Below are positions 38,801 to 55,920 of a stretch of DNA of 64,000 bases, one piece after another; position 1 is the stretch's first letter, and each line of letters opens with the position of its first letter. The notes beneath the pieces are model-generated. The model was given only the letters and a program-made list of their open reading frames with translations. It made no database searches and was not told where the DNA came from. The stretch covers positions 6,944,001 through 7,008,000 of the forward strand of contig JAKZAN010000004.1 in assembly GCA_023053545.1 (NCBI GenBank), written 5' to 3'. A program made the position numbers and the translations under genes. Origin of the DNA: Lepidurus packardi. Its lineage: Eukaryota > Arthropoda > Branchiopoda > Notostraca > Triopsidae.

Positions 38801-41800
38801 AAAAGGAAGACATGTGGACGTAAGACACAACAGGGTCCAATACATCACAGTACACAGTAAAAGTAACTAAATTCTTAACCAAAAGTGCACGAAATCTACC
38901 TTGCCTGACACAGTAATCTCATTCAATTTTTTTCAGGAAAAAGACAGGACTGGTCGCCACGAAAGGGTTAAAACGAACAAAGAAACAGAGGCGGACTCCC
39001 GTATGTGCGAGCTTTTTTTTTTTTTTTCTTAGAAGTCCAATCTTGACTGTAAGGCGAACGAAAACTGGACAAGAAAACCTTACCAGTTACGCCCCGATTT
39101 TACAACTTACTCCGGATCAAGTCCAAGTTTGAGGGCCTTCTGTCTGTTTTGCTGCCTTTGCCTTTCCTTGAGTTCTTTCAACTAATAAAAATCAGAGTGT
39201 GGAGACTTTACAATCAGTATCCGACATAAAAAAAATCTCCCCAAAACTTCTTCCAAAAACTACCACTGAAAATCCTATTGCTCTTCCCTTAGGATAGAAC
39301 AAGGAATAGCTCTCGGTGCAACTATAAGCTTTACTAATAATATTCAAAGATTTGTATAGAATTACAGGAATAAATGCAAAAAAATAAATAGAATGTCCTA
39401 AAGGAAATTATAATGAAAATGCGAGTAAGTGAAAGAGCGGACTTACGTCGTAGTCCTGGCGTTTTTGACGTTCTTCCAGATCGTATTTCTCGGTTTCCAA
39501 GATGATGATGTGATCCCAGAGTTCCTGGGCTTTACGCTTGAGGGCTTCGGTGCCCAGTCCCTCTACGTTCAAAGCTTTAATACGGAAGCTGAGAGAGATT
39601 TTCTTCTCTTCTTCAAGTTGTTCTTTGGTCTTGTTGAGCTCCAAACGGGCAGTTTCCACGTTGGAAAACTACATAAAAGCATTTTATTAAATCCCACGTT
39701 CTCCTATTTAATCATTTTAAAGAATTTTTATTTACTTTGTCCATGGAGACGTTGGAGGTGGGTGCACCGCCTTCAGCCTTCTTGACGGCAAAGTGAGGAT
39801 TGGCAGCTCGCGCTTCCTACATTTGGAAGAATAAATTATTCGTGTTTAGCAACGCAGCAAAATTGGCAGATACGTTTAGTCTACATGCTTATGGGTTATT
39901 CTCTTTTAACAGGTTTACGAATTACCTTTTGCAACTGTTGAGCGGCAAGTCGTTTACGTTCAATTTCTTCCAAACGACGTCTCTTTTCTTCTTGTTCTTC
40001 CCGTTTCTTGTCTTCAATTTCCTTGCGCAATCGGTCTTCTTCTTCCCTCTTCTTCATGGCCAACCGACGATCCTCATCTTCGCGCAGTACTTTGCGTTTA
40101 GCTTGTTTATCCTTGAGACGTTTAAGCTCATCGACTTCCTTTGCGCGCTGTTTACGCCATTCCGCGATGTACTCCCTCAACTGCTCGTCCAACTCAGCAC
40201 GCTTCTGGTCTTGACGGTGCTGCGAAAGGAATACGTTATATTACAAGTACCAGGACAGTCAAAACTTAATATACCTTCAAGATGTCAGCTCCTTGGGCTT
40301 CATGGTGCTCCTCGGCGGGTGCAGCCCTAAAGGAATCCAAGATATAGTTTAACAATTGCATTCAACTGCAACCGCTGTCATCCCAAACAACGCAACAAAC
40401 AAGAAAAGCCAGCACGACAAATAAAACACTGAAACAGAAACAACAACAAAGTTCCCGTATTGACAATACAAATCCAAAAAGAAAAAAATAATATGACCGA
40501 ACACCGGAAATGGAAGAAAAAGGGCATGAAATGAAACTGAAATACGCAAATAAAGAACGGAAAAGGAGATCCAAGCCATGCATAACCCCAAAAACCAGAG
40601 AAAACAGGGAGAGTGAAGATCAGAATTTTCTTTCTTGTGGGATCTCAAACGCATGGAGGTGAATTTAATGGAATAATGAAAAAAAAAAAAGAATAGCAAG
40701 GAGTAAAAAAAAAAATAACGCAAATGGGAACAAACGGGAGAGCCTGCGCACTGCAATCACTGCAAAACGCGCATAGAAATCCACGCCACGCCCATTTCTT
40801 TTTTTAACACCCTGAATTCACACTTACTTTTTGGGTGCCGGTCTTGCATGTGGGAGATGATTTTTATCCAAAGAGTAAAGGGAGGTCAAAATAAGAAGAG
40901 TTTTTTTTTACGGTAGATTCGTAGGAAGATAGGGCGTAGGAGAGAGAAATGAAAAGAAGAAAACCGACATTTTAACCAAGTGACAAGTACAAGTGATTTA
41001 GGGCAACCTTCACTTTGCAAAAATGAACGCGAAAAAAATTAATAAAAATTTCACCCGAAATCGAAATCACACTAGGCAAAATCGCCAAGCGAAACGCCAA
41101 ACTGTGGCTGCGCGCAAGCGCAAGATGAAAGTCCTAAAGTTCAAGACAGAGAAGGGGAGCAAAGAAAAAAGGGCTTTTTGGGCGTGGCTTTGTAGAAAGA
41201 GTAGGCGTGTCCCAGAGGGGATAAACGTATTGGTTTTGTCGTAGCGATGGCTTGAAGGGGAGGCAGAAAATAATAAAGTATATAATAGAAGGTTGCAATG
41301 ACGTCACGACAGGGACAGTGGGTAAGGGCTTGAAACAGAAAAAGACACCGTGAAGTAATAGCACAAGGACAGTTAATGCAACGAAGTCTACAAGGAAAAC
41401 CCGCAACGGCGCCAAAACTCAAAGAATGAAGAATCGTTCAAATTTTTCAATTAAAAAACTTATTAAAATGTACGGAATTTTTTAATGAGAAATTTGAAAT
41501 TAGAAAATTTATAAGTATAATAAGATTCTAAAAAAATACAAACTGTGTCCATTTTTGGGAGATTTTGTTTGTTTTTATGGGATTATCAATGAACTTTGGC
41601 TCCTTTGAAACGTAAACGAACAGGGGAAGAACGAAAAGCGTAAGAAAATGGAAGTGAACAACGGGCGTAGAGGACGTATAGGGGCGGGTTTTGTGCCAAA
41701 CGAATACCCGCACTTACGGTTTGCGCTCCGGCTCCTTTCTGGACTCGGAAAGTTTTTGAGGGAGTAATGTGTGGTGTTGCCAAGCATAATTGATATATTT

Positions 41801-43105
41801 GCAGGGAAGGGAAAGGGAGTAATAATTTGGTCAAGGTTTTTGCGAGTTGGTTCAAGAAAAAAGGCGGAAAAAAGGAACGGGAAAAATAAAAAAGAGAAGA
41901 ACATTATGTCAACATTGCCCCTCAACAATGAATCTACGAGAACCTTGAAACCAAATCTGGTTTGAAAGTCTAAAATGTAACCTTTAAGCTTAATATAGCT
42001 TGATCTCTAAATCTTCGTAACAAAGTTCCCATATATTTGGGTTCTGGAAGTGAAAAGAGTTGTGAGAGTGTATATCTATTAAAAAGTATTCAATGATCAT
42101 AAGAGAATGGCCGTGATAATAGGGAATGGAACAATCCATTGTTGTGACGAGAAGGGAGACCACTCACTTCCTGCAATGAAACCAGTACATCAAGATTAGA
42201 ATCAGTTCGCATTTCTTAACATAGAAAAGAAAGTTAAATCAAATATAACAGTCATATTTTCCAGGGTAGTAGATTGTGTGTAGAGAAACAGACAGAGATA
42301 CAAGGGCCACAAGACGGCAGGAGAAGAAAGGCAGAATACTAGAACAGATGATTGTTTGGTAAAGGGGTAAAATACGTACTCGTCACAACAAAGGATGGTT
42401 TTAGGTAGGCAACAACGGGAAGGTTTACCTTTCCTCTTCTTCACTGTAAACAAATTTCAACAACTTATAATCGCCATTCAGACCAGATTTACACAAGCTC
42501 AAACGCCATGTGATAATTAAAAAATATATGTATAAAAATTGTTAAACTTACACTTCCTCTTCTTCCTCTTCCACTTCCTCTTCCTCTTCACTGTACGGCG
42601 GAATATGGAAAGAAAAAGCAAACAAGAATCCATTAGTGACCTTTTTCTGTAAACATTTCTAAACAAAACACATCCCCCTTAACACTAAGTTCAAAACACT
42701 GATTTTTTTTTACCGAGAAGATAGGAATTTCAATAAAAAAATAAAATCCAGAGGCGCCAGGCATGCGTATTCTCAACTATCAAAAATAAACTCTGGGTGC
42801 GGAAAGCATTGCTTTCAGCTTCAGCTGCTCAAAATAGCTTTCCTGGCCACGAGCTCTGCCACTGCTGTTTAGTAGTCCCAAGACCGGCTAAGGCGAGCAG
42901 AAACAGAGCCTGGCACCCGAACCTCATCTCCCCAAAATAACTTGTTCACGCTCAAATCACACATCCCCGTATATCCGTGTATCGGCCTGCACTCAAATTT
43001 CCAAACTTTCAACTTGGACTGACAACTTCAACTTCAAAAAGAAAATTCACTGAGATAACAGATACAAGATTAAACTTACGAGTAGACTTCTTCTTCGTCG
43101 GACAT
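35881..43105 (-). CDS. up: Troponin T, with alternative exon pairs and micro-exons
   Basis: One full isoform uses exons 43105-43080, 42590-42552, 42443-42429, 41738-41718, 40842-40828, 40326-40275, 40219-39926, 39816-39736, 39668-39447, one of 39181-39111 or 38765-38695, 38284-38263, one of 38040-37960 or 37390-37310, one of 36851-36773 or 36434-36356, and 36083-35881, giving 406 residues. Troponin T anchors the calcium-sensing troponin complex to tropomyosin on muscle thin filaments. Diagnostic parts are the start MSDEEEVYS, the acidic hypervariable N-terminus, the long charged coiled coil (DEQLREYIAEWRKQR, EEEKKISLSFRIKALNVEG), ALTGKYP and LPKWFGERPGKKKGEPETPE. The C-terminus ends in about 24 consecutive glutamates, the arthropod tail thought to bind calcium. 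Several N-terminal exons are 15-39 bp and all keep phase 2, so they can be skipped freely. Drosophila upheld is the orthologue. Confidence 0.95.
36356..36851 (-). other. Troponin T duplicated exon pair 3 (36851-36773 and 36434-36356)
   Basis: Both exons are 79 bp, phase 0 to 1, and encode 26 residues starting GWEAIFKDSDEKVW or GLESYIAESTQNVW and ending in YTGR or FEGR motifs. Joint use would break the frame. This pair sits where Drosophila upheld has its known mutually exclusive exons 10A/10B. Confidence 0.85.
37310..38040 (-). other. Troponin T duplicated exon pair 2 (38040-37960 and 37390-37310)
   Basis: Both exons are 81 bp, phase 0 to 0, with the pattern PKxxLASKFERxVDxRTxxDKKHLFxG. They encode the same 27-residue segment, which in Drosophila is a single version (ASKYERRVD). 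Since length is a multiple of three the frame alone does not forbid joint inclusion, but that would duplicate the segment. Confidence 0.85.
38695..39181 (-). other. Troponin T duplicated exon pair 1 (39181-39111 and 38765-38695)
   Basis: Both exons are 71 bp, enter in phase 0 and leave in phase 2. Both encode LKELKERQ-x-QQ-x-RxKAxK-x-GLDPE with about six changes. Using both, or neither, would shift the frame, so they must be mutually exclusive. The segment lies in the tropomyosin/troponin coiled coil just before ALTGKYP. Confidence 0.85.
42168..42170 (-). other. Possible 3-nt micro-exon of troponin T
   Basis: On the minus strand, TTTCATTGCAG, then GAA, then GTGAGTGG: a strong 3' splice site and a strong 5' splice site separated by one codon. 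It lies between the 15 bp and 21 bp exons, and its length keeps the shared phase 2. It would change Arg-Lys to Arg-Lys-Lys. Unproven; it may be chance. Confidence 0.3.
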
Positions 43106-44876
43106 GATGAATCAAGAGCCTGAAACGCAAAATAGTTAGGATCAATCAAAATAGGTCCAAATCAATTATGGCACAACGAAAAACTGAGATTGGGAGCGGA
43201 ATTTAGGCTTGATGAGATTAACGAGAGAAAGAGCAAGATTCGGAGAAAGTTACAGAAGTTAGTTTGATTGTCAAATCGTAAAAGAGGAATAAAAAGATGT
43301 AAGTTAAAGATAAACAACACAAGGATCACACACACTTAGGTGGGAGGACGAGGTGTAATATACTATGTAGGTGTATGTATATGGTATACTCACTAAAGTA
43401 CACGGAACTAGGGAAAAAAAGTAAGTGAAAGTTGAACACGTGAGCGACCGCAGTCTTCCACGGAAGGTAGCCGACTGAAGAGATGAGCCCAAGATGCTGC
43501 GAGCGTCGTCGACGTCGCTGACGTATTCTTAACACTTCCTGTTTTGCTTGTTTCCGTACCAAGTTCTTTCCTCGCTTGCCTTTGCACGCAAAAGGAACGG
43601 CCCGAAACCAGCAGCAGTAGCAAGATGAAAATAGCTACCTAGAATGCGTCCCAAAACTTTGAACTTTGTAAACTCCCATGAATTCAACAATCTTCTCATG
43701 ATGAATTAACGCCAAACCTAATACCTCTTCTATAAACGTCATGCTATCCAAACTACCTAAGGCAGAAATCGTTGAATTGTTAGAAATCGAGAATCTTTCT
43801 ACAAGCTTTACTGGAATCGGAATTGCATTAAATCGTTGAATGTGAAGACTTTCTCTCGCCGTGCTCAGCGTATACCGTTTCCTGCTAAAATTAGTCTCTT
43901 GGCAGAAATGCAAAAGTTATCCCTAGGCGCGCTACATCGTGTCCAGCACCAATACCAAGTTCCAAGCATAATTCCTGCCAAAAAACTATTGGAATACTTA
44001 CACATTGCGCAAGGCGTAAAAAACCCTTTACTATAAATCAGTTTAATTTGACAAGGCCTATTTTTTGTTACTTATAAAAATAGGACATTTCTGATTCAAC
44101 CGAAAAGAAGTTTTGAAGATATCGAACAGTTCTCGGTAAGGTAAGGCGCAGCCTTATTTAGTCAGAAGTATAAGAAGAAGGGACTCGGAAAAGGCTAGGG
44201 GCAAATGTGACTCAATCTTTAACGCTTTCCAAACGTCTAGGGCATGGAGGCAAAACTAATTCTGGATTCAGGGAGTTGGGGAATATCTCGTGCTTATTCC
44301 AGTCCGAGCTTCCAGCATAACAAGACCTCCATTGCCGTTCCCAAAAGAGTCCCAGGGAGAGCAAACATACACAGTCCAAAAGCAATCCTATTATCGGAGA
44401 ATGCAATATAGAACGGAGAAAACATTGTCTTCTCAAGTTTCGCTAATCACTGTCAGTATGCCGGACCTTGGACCTGTTGCTAAGCTCTAGCTTATTCTCA
44501 CTCCTTCCGATAAGGAACCCCCTCCGAAAAGAAAGCCCATATAGGTCGTCTAACTCAAGCCTTCCAAATTCGATCCCAAAGGCGTGGGTATCAGTCGTTC
44601 GCTTTTTGTCTTCGAAGCTCGTCCGAAAAACTTTTTATCTACTATCTGGTTTCGGCCACTCGACGAGGGATTTACTATAGTTAAGCCCTAGAGCACAATC
44701 AAGGCCAAATGAGGACTTTTAATGCGAAGCAAAACTACATTATTGTCCCTAATCTCACGTCGTTTGCCGTCAGTTCCTGGTGATCTGGGTTGGCATAGTG
44801 TCTAGGATCCTGAGTTTTCGTGAATTGAACCAGAAACTGGCCGAGCGGACCTAGAGAACCTCACGAAAGTTTTAAA
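43106..44876. other. Region upstream of troponin T and of the ZnT1-like gene
   Basis: Head-to-head interval of 1.77 kb. It should contain the troponin T 5' UTR exon(s) and muscle promoter and the ZnT promoter. A minus-strand open frame at 43635-43890 (about 85 residues containing TFIEEVLGLALIHHEKIVEF) looks protein-like, is preceded by an acceptor-like TTTTAGCAG, and might be a last exon, but I do not recognise it and cannot find convincing upstream exons. Confidence 0.35.
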
Positions 44877-47068
44877 ATGAAGCCTAGACGGTTCTTGAGC
44901 CCTGTTAAAATGGGCAAGTTGTACGCTATGCTGATCATAACGGTACTTTTCTTCCTGGCGGAAATAGCGGCGAGCTATATCACACATTCCTTAACCCTTT
45001 TGGTCGACGCATACCATACGTTGTACAACACTATGGCGATCGTCTCTTGTATAGTAACCTTAAAGGTATAAAAGGAAAAACTTCACAAGTGGTGATAGAT
45101 GTTAAGTTGATCAAATAATATTTCCTTCGCGGAAACTGTTTTGGGCATTTTTTAGCTCTGCGAGCGACCACCGAGTTTGTCCAACACTTTTGGCTGGGCC
45201 CGAGTAGAAGTCTTGGCCATGATGGCAGATTTGCTATTTTTAGCCGCATTGTGCTTCTCGCTGCTAGTAGAGTCGGTTCAGACCATGGTCCACGCAGGAC
45301 ACCAAGATGCTATGCACTACCCCGTACCTGTGGGAGCCCTTGGCTTAGCTGGCTTCTTAATTAACTTCCTCTGCATTCTGCTAGTAGGCGGTAAGGGCAT
45401 TTTTGAAGAATTACAAGTTTTACCGCGCCTGCTGCTTTTTTGAACTTTAATAAGAATGTCTTGGGGTTTGTTTACATTTTAAAGGGTATACGCATCACCA
45501 AGGCAGTTTTCTGGACATGGATTCTTCAGGAGCTGTGGTCGTTCACACTCCGCCGACTGAAGATGCTGTACGCAGAGGGATGCGAAGATTGTCAGTTTCT
45601 TCGGCAGTGCGTGAGCAGAAGAGCCTCGTTAATGGATCTAGCCGTTGTCCCTCGCTAAGTTCGGTTTTCCGAGACCTCACGTCCTGCCTCTTGGTCATGG
45701 CTGTAGCTGGAATTGTTTGGATGGATGAGCATAGTCAGGTGGCTCTTTATGCGGACCCGGGTTTGGCCATAACCTCAGTCGTAATTTTAGCCATATCCTC
45801 ATATCCTTACGGTAAAAACATCAAAACGCCGTTTATTTTAACGGATACTAAGCGTAGCCTGAAATGACACTTTCTTTTCTGAAAATTTCTTACTTTTTCT
45901 GCCCTTTTACGTAGTTATTCAAGCTGCTTGCATCCTGTTACAAACCATTCCAGGGGACATTGACGTAAATGAGTTCAAAGCCAAACTCACCAAACAGTTT
46001 CCGTGCCTGGTCGACGTACACGATTTGCATATTTGGGCGCTGACTTCATCGCGTATTATAGCGACTGCACATTTGGTATTCACAGACAAACAAGTAAAAG
46101 GAACTTCGGTATTTATGAAAATTTGACACAGACTTAACTGATGTTTGACTTGGCTTAGGTTTATATGCAGGTGGCGCCCGAGGTGGAAAGTTTCTTCAAG
46201 GAACAGGGAATCACTCAAGTCACTTTGCAGCCAGAGTTTCCAAACGTATAATTAACATGATGTTCAGTACTATTGATATGGACTTCGCAAATCGACCAGT
46301 GACAGTGCTTATCCGCCGTTTTGACAATCCTGTCATTTCCAGACCACTACCACGCTTGCAGGGTACTCAACACAATAACCCTACTAAACTCCCCAGCCAA
46401 TTAAAGAAACCGGTCATTCAGTTAAACGCCCTTTAGTAGCGAAGCTAATCCCTCTTCACTGCCAGAATGGTCAAAACAAAGAAAGCATAGGCATACAAGC
46501 TATTGACAAATATAAAGTGGATATAAATATAACATTCATAGTCGCCAAGCACTTTCTTCGGTTTTGGCCTTTTGCAGCAAGGGGCATTTAATTGAATGAC
46601 CTGCTCTTAATTGACTGGGGAGTTTCGAAGTGTTATATCGTGTCGGGAACCCAGCGTAAGCGTAGTAGCGGTCTGCAAATGACAGGATTGGTCGAAATGA
46701 CGGATAAGCACTGTCATTGGTCAATTTGCAAAGTCTGTATAACGATCAATTGCTTGAGTACTATTCGTAGTGAATACGTATGCAAAATTGTGGCATTGTT
46801 TTAGGTGAGTGAAACTCCGGAATTGATCTCTAAGTGCGCGTTTTCGTGTCAAGACGCTTCGTGTTTGGATCACTTATGTTGCAAGGATTCTTCACTAGCG
46901 AAACAAGGCGGCGCTGAAGTGCCCGATATTCAAATAGGGTGTCCCTGTCCAGGCCATCATGCTCATACCGAGGCCAGTACCGTAGAAGAATTTACTTCGG
47001 TGGTTCCTAATTTATCCTGTGAAAACACAGAAGTCCAAGAAAGGCTTCTTCCCTCTGCTGTAGCTTAG
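44877..47068 (+). CDS. ZnT1 (SLC30A1)-like cation diffusion facilitator with altered zinc site
   Basis: Six exons (44877-45065, 45156-45390, 45485-45811, 45915-46093, 46159-46245, 46805-47068) give 426 residues. Six membrane segments are readable, and the C-terminal cytosolic domain (VIQAACILLQTIPGDID, VDVHDLHIWALTSSRIIATAH, GITQVTLQPEFPN) plus a Cys-rich tail match human ZnT1. Known ZnTs bind zinc with His and Asp in helix II (HxxxD) and in helix V (HxxxD). Here helix II reads HTLYN, with Asn51 replacing Asp, and helix V reads DLTSC (205-209), replacing both His and Asp. The His-rich loop is nearly gone (only GYTHHQG). So the fold is kept while most transport ligands are lost. It may be a regulatory or dimerising paralogue and not an active exporter. 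The 559 bp last intron holds a short DNA element. Confidence 0.85.
46265..46763. mobile_element. Non-autonomous DNA element (MITE) in the last intron of the ZnT1-like gene
   Basis: The left 170 bp (46266 to about 46434) and the right 180 bp (about 46584 to 46762) are inverted repeats, with shared blocks such as GACAGTGCTTATCCG, AATCCTGTCATTT and CTCCCCAGYCAATTAA. Ends read CAGTACT and AGTACTA. There is no coding capacity. A related copy lies at 54547-55062. Target duplication is not clear. Confidence 0.7.
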
Positions 47069-47367
47069 CTTGAGCCATTTTGGTTGTACCGAAGGTGTTA
47101 AAATCTATCTCTACTGGGTATTTTCATGGCATGGATTATGAATTTGTAATGATACGATAATTTACGATGCCTTTATATAAATAAGTAGAATATAAGTTTG
47201 TAAAAACATAAATTATAATCATAAGGTTTGTGATAGACAGAGTCTATTTATTCACGATAGCAGATATTACGTTACATAAAAATCACATATGAAGACTTGG
47301 AAAGTATAAACGTGCAAGGAGCTCCATTAAAAGAAAACGAAGGCAGGATCCGCGCACAAAACGTCGC
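47069..47367. other. Convergent 3' ends of the ZnT1-like gene and PI3K class II
   Basis: The 299 bp between the two stops is AT-rich and has AATAAA-like motifs (near 47170-47190). No other feature. Confidence 0.45.
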
Positions 47368-54238
<6,871 letters not shown>

Positions 54239-54546
54239 AATAAAACAGGAACAATAATATAAACAGACCAGCGCGCTATGTAAATGTATTAACTAGTAAG
54301 AACTAATAAGGTTGCCAAGTTAGGATGCTTTAATTAAATTTCAGTTATAAGCTCATAAGTGTACATCAGTATTTTTTAAAAACATTCTGTAAGCATATTT
54401 GGCACTACTTAGTATCGCTGTAAAAAGTTACTATTGGAATATAAAAGCTATTGGCAATGCTGTATTAAACTTCAAAATTAAAAGCCCGCCGTTTTCTTTC
54501 ATTGGTTTCTGGCGTTCGTGAGCTTCCTCAGTTTGTTGTACTACGT
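54239..54546. other. Upstream region of the PI3K-C2 gene
   Basis: About 300 bp of AT-rich sequence before the mobile-element cluster. It should contain the PI3K 5' UTR and promoter. Nothing else is recognised. Confidence 0.4.
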
Positions 54547-55062
54547 ATAGTAACGAACTTATTAATTGCTATATGAAATTTGGAAATTGACAAATTACAA
54601 TGTTTTTCCGTTGTTTGGACCGCTCAATAGGATTGGTTAATTTGCAAAGTCAATGTAGCTATCAATACGTTCGTTACTGTATTGTAACTGTATTGTACTG
54701 TGCTACACATGAGCAGGTTATTTAATTGAATGACCTGGTCAATTTGGTGAATTGGTGGTTGGTCAATTTGCAATATCCATGTCGCGATCAACAAGTTTAT
54801 ACTGTACAGTAATGAACTTATGATCGTTACTGAGGTAGGGAAATTCCTTCTTAAGTCCTCAGTCGATTAAATGAGCAGCTTATTTAATTGAATGACCTGC
54901 TCCTTTAATTGACTGGGGAATTTAGCAGGGATGTCGTGTTGAGAACTCTACCGAAGCGTAGAAATGGGCTTTAAATGACAGGATTGGTCTAAACAACGGA
55001 AAAACAATGTGATTTGGTCAGTTTGCTAAGTCCATGTAGTGATCAATAATTTCGTTACTGTA
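54547..55062. mobile_element. Cluster of MITE ends related to the copy at 46265-46763
   Basis: The outer ends are inverted repeats of about 75 bp: TAGTAACGAACTTATTAATTG at 54549 against the reverse complement of the sequence ending TTCGTTACTGTA at 55062, with the shared block CATTGTTTTTCCGTTGTTT. Inside are two more right-type ends, near 54635-54675 and 54757-54803, each with a TTGG-T-AATTTGCAA motif followed by TCAA and a CGTTACTGTA-like tail. The central segment shares TTTAATTGAATGACCTG and AATTGACTGGGG with the 46 kb copy. This reads as two or three copies inserted next to or into one another. Confidence 0.65.
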
Positions 55063-55920
55063 CACAAATTCATTAAAAACCGTAATAAAGTGCAAGAAAG
55101 TGATAATGAAGTGCCTAAAGGAAATAGAGAAAGTTACGTATATTCCGCAGGCTGAACAGTATAAATTATTCATGAGTCATTCATTTTCGGATGCATACGG
55201 TAATACCCAGCAGAAGTGTACATTCCGTTATCCCCGTTTTTAAACCAAGAGCAAGACAACCGACATATTCCTACGTTCTTCTCTTGCATACATGCTGCCT
55301 TAGGAGACAAGGTATAACAGGTGCGCAAAATTTTCTCTTTTCCCCGTCCTGTTTGCAAACATACAAATAAATAACCGGACCTGCGTAGTTGATTGCAAAA
55401 TACTGTACGTACCTCTTCCTCTATGCTTGACGCGGTTAAACTATAAATTTTGCCGCGCAATGATTTCGCCGGTAGTAATAGTATGTGTTCGTTCGCATTC
55501 AAGCAACAAAGGCTAATAAACTTCGTGAAAGTCGGGCGTTTTCCCGATTAGCTAATACGATAGCATTCTGCATTGTGAAACCGTGAATCCTATATATTAA
55601 CACTTTCGCTTTCAAACATCCATTTTAGTAGCAAAATCTTTCGCGTAACCAAGTATATTTCTCACAGAATACACAAGAATGCGTCTGGCCAGCAAGTTTC
55701 TTTTTCTTTCTTTGTTTTAAATATTCGCTCGAAATATTCGTTCTTGTTCAGAGCAAAAGCTTGCAAGCGATAACACAATAAGCCGGAGAAAGCTATCATA
55801 AAATGCAACACAACCTTAAAACATTCCTACCTCCACTTATAAAAATAAAAAGGTACCAAAATGAAGAGACAGCTTATTAAACTTCATATCAAGCACACAA
55901 TGGTTGTTTGTTATTTTATT
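55063..55920. other. Intergenic interval with one unrecognised open frame
   Basis: A minus-strand open frame at 55170-55502 (no ATG at its start, 110 codons) has six cysteines in its second half. It contains a good donor-like GAG|GTACGTAC and could be part of a gene or 3' UTR of the secreted-protein gene upstream. I do not recognise it and rate it as probably not a separate gene. Confidence 0.25.

Noticed and set aside
39800-40330. A 176-codon plus-strand open frame rich in Phe and Leu
   Set aside because: It lies antisense to troponin T coding exons (40219-39926 and 40326-40275), and the minus strand fits troponin T exactly.
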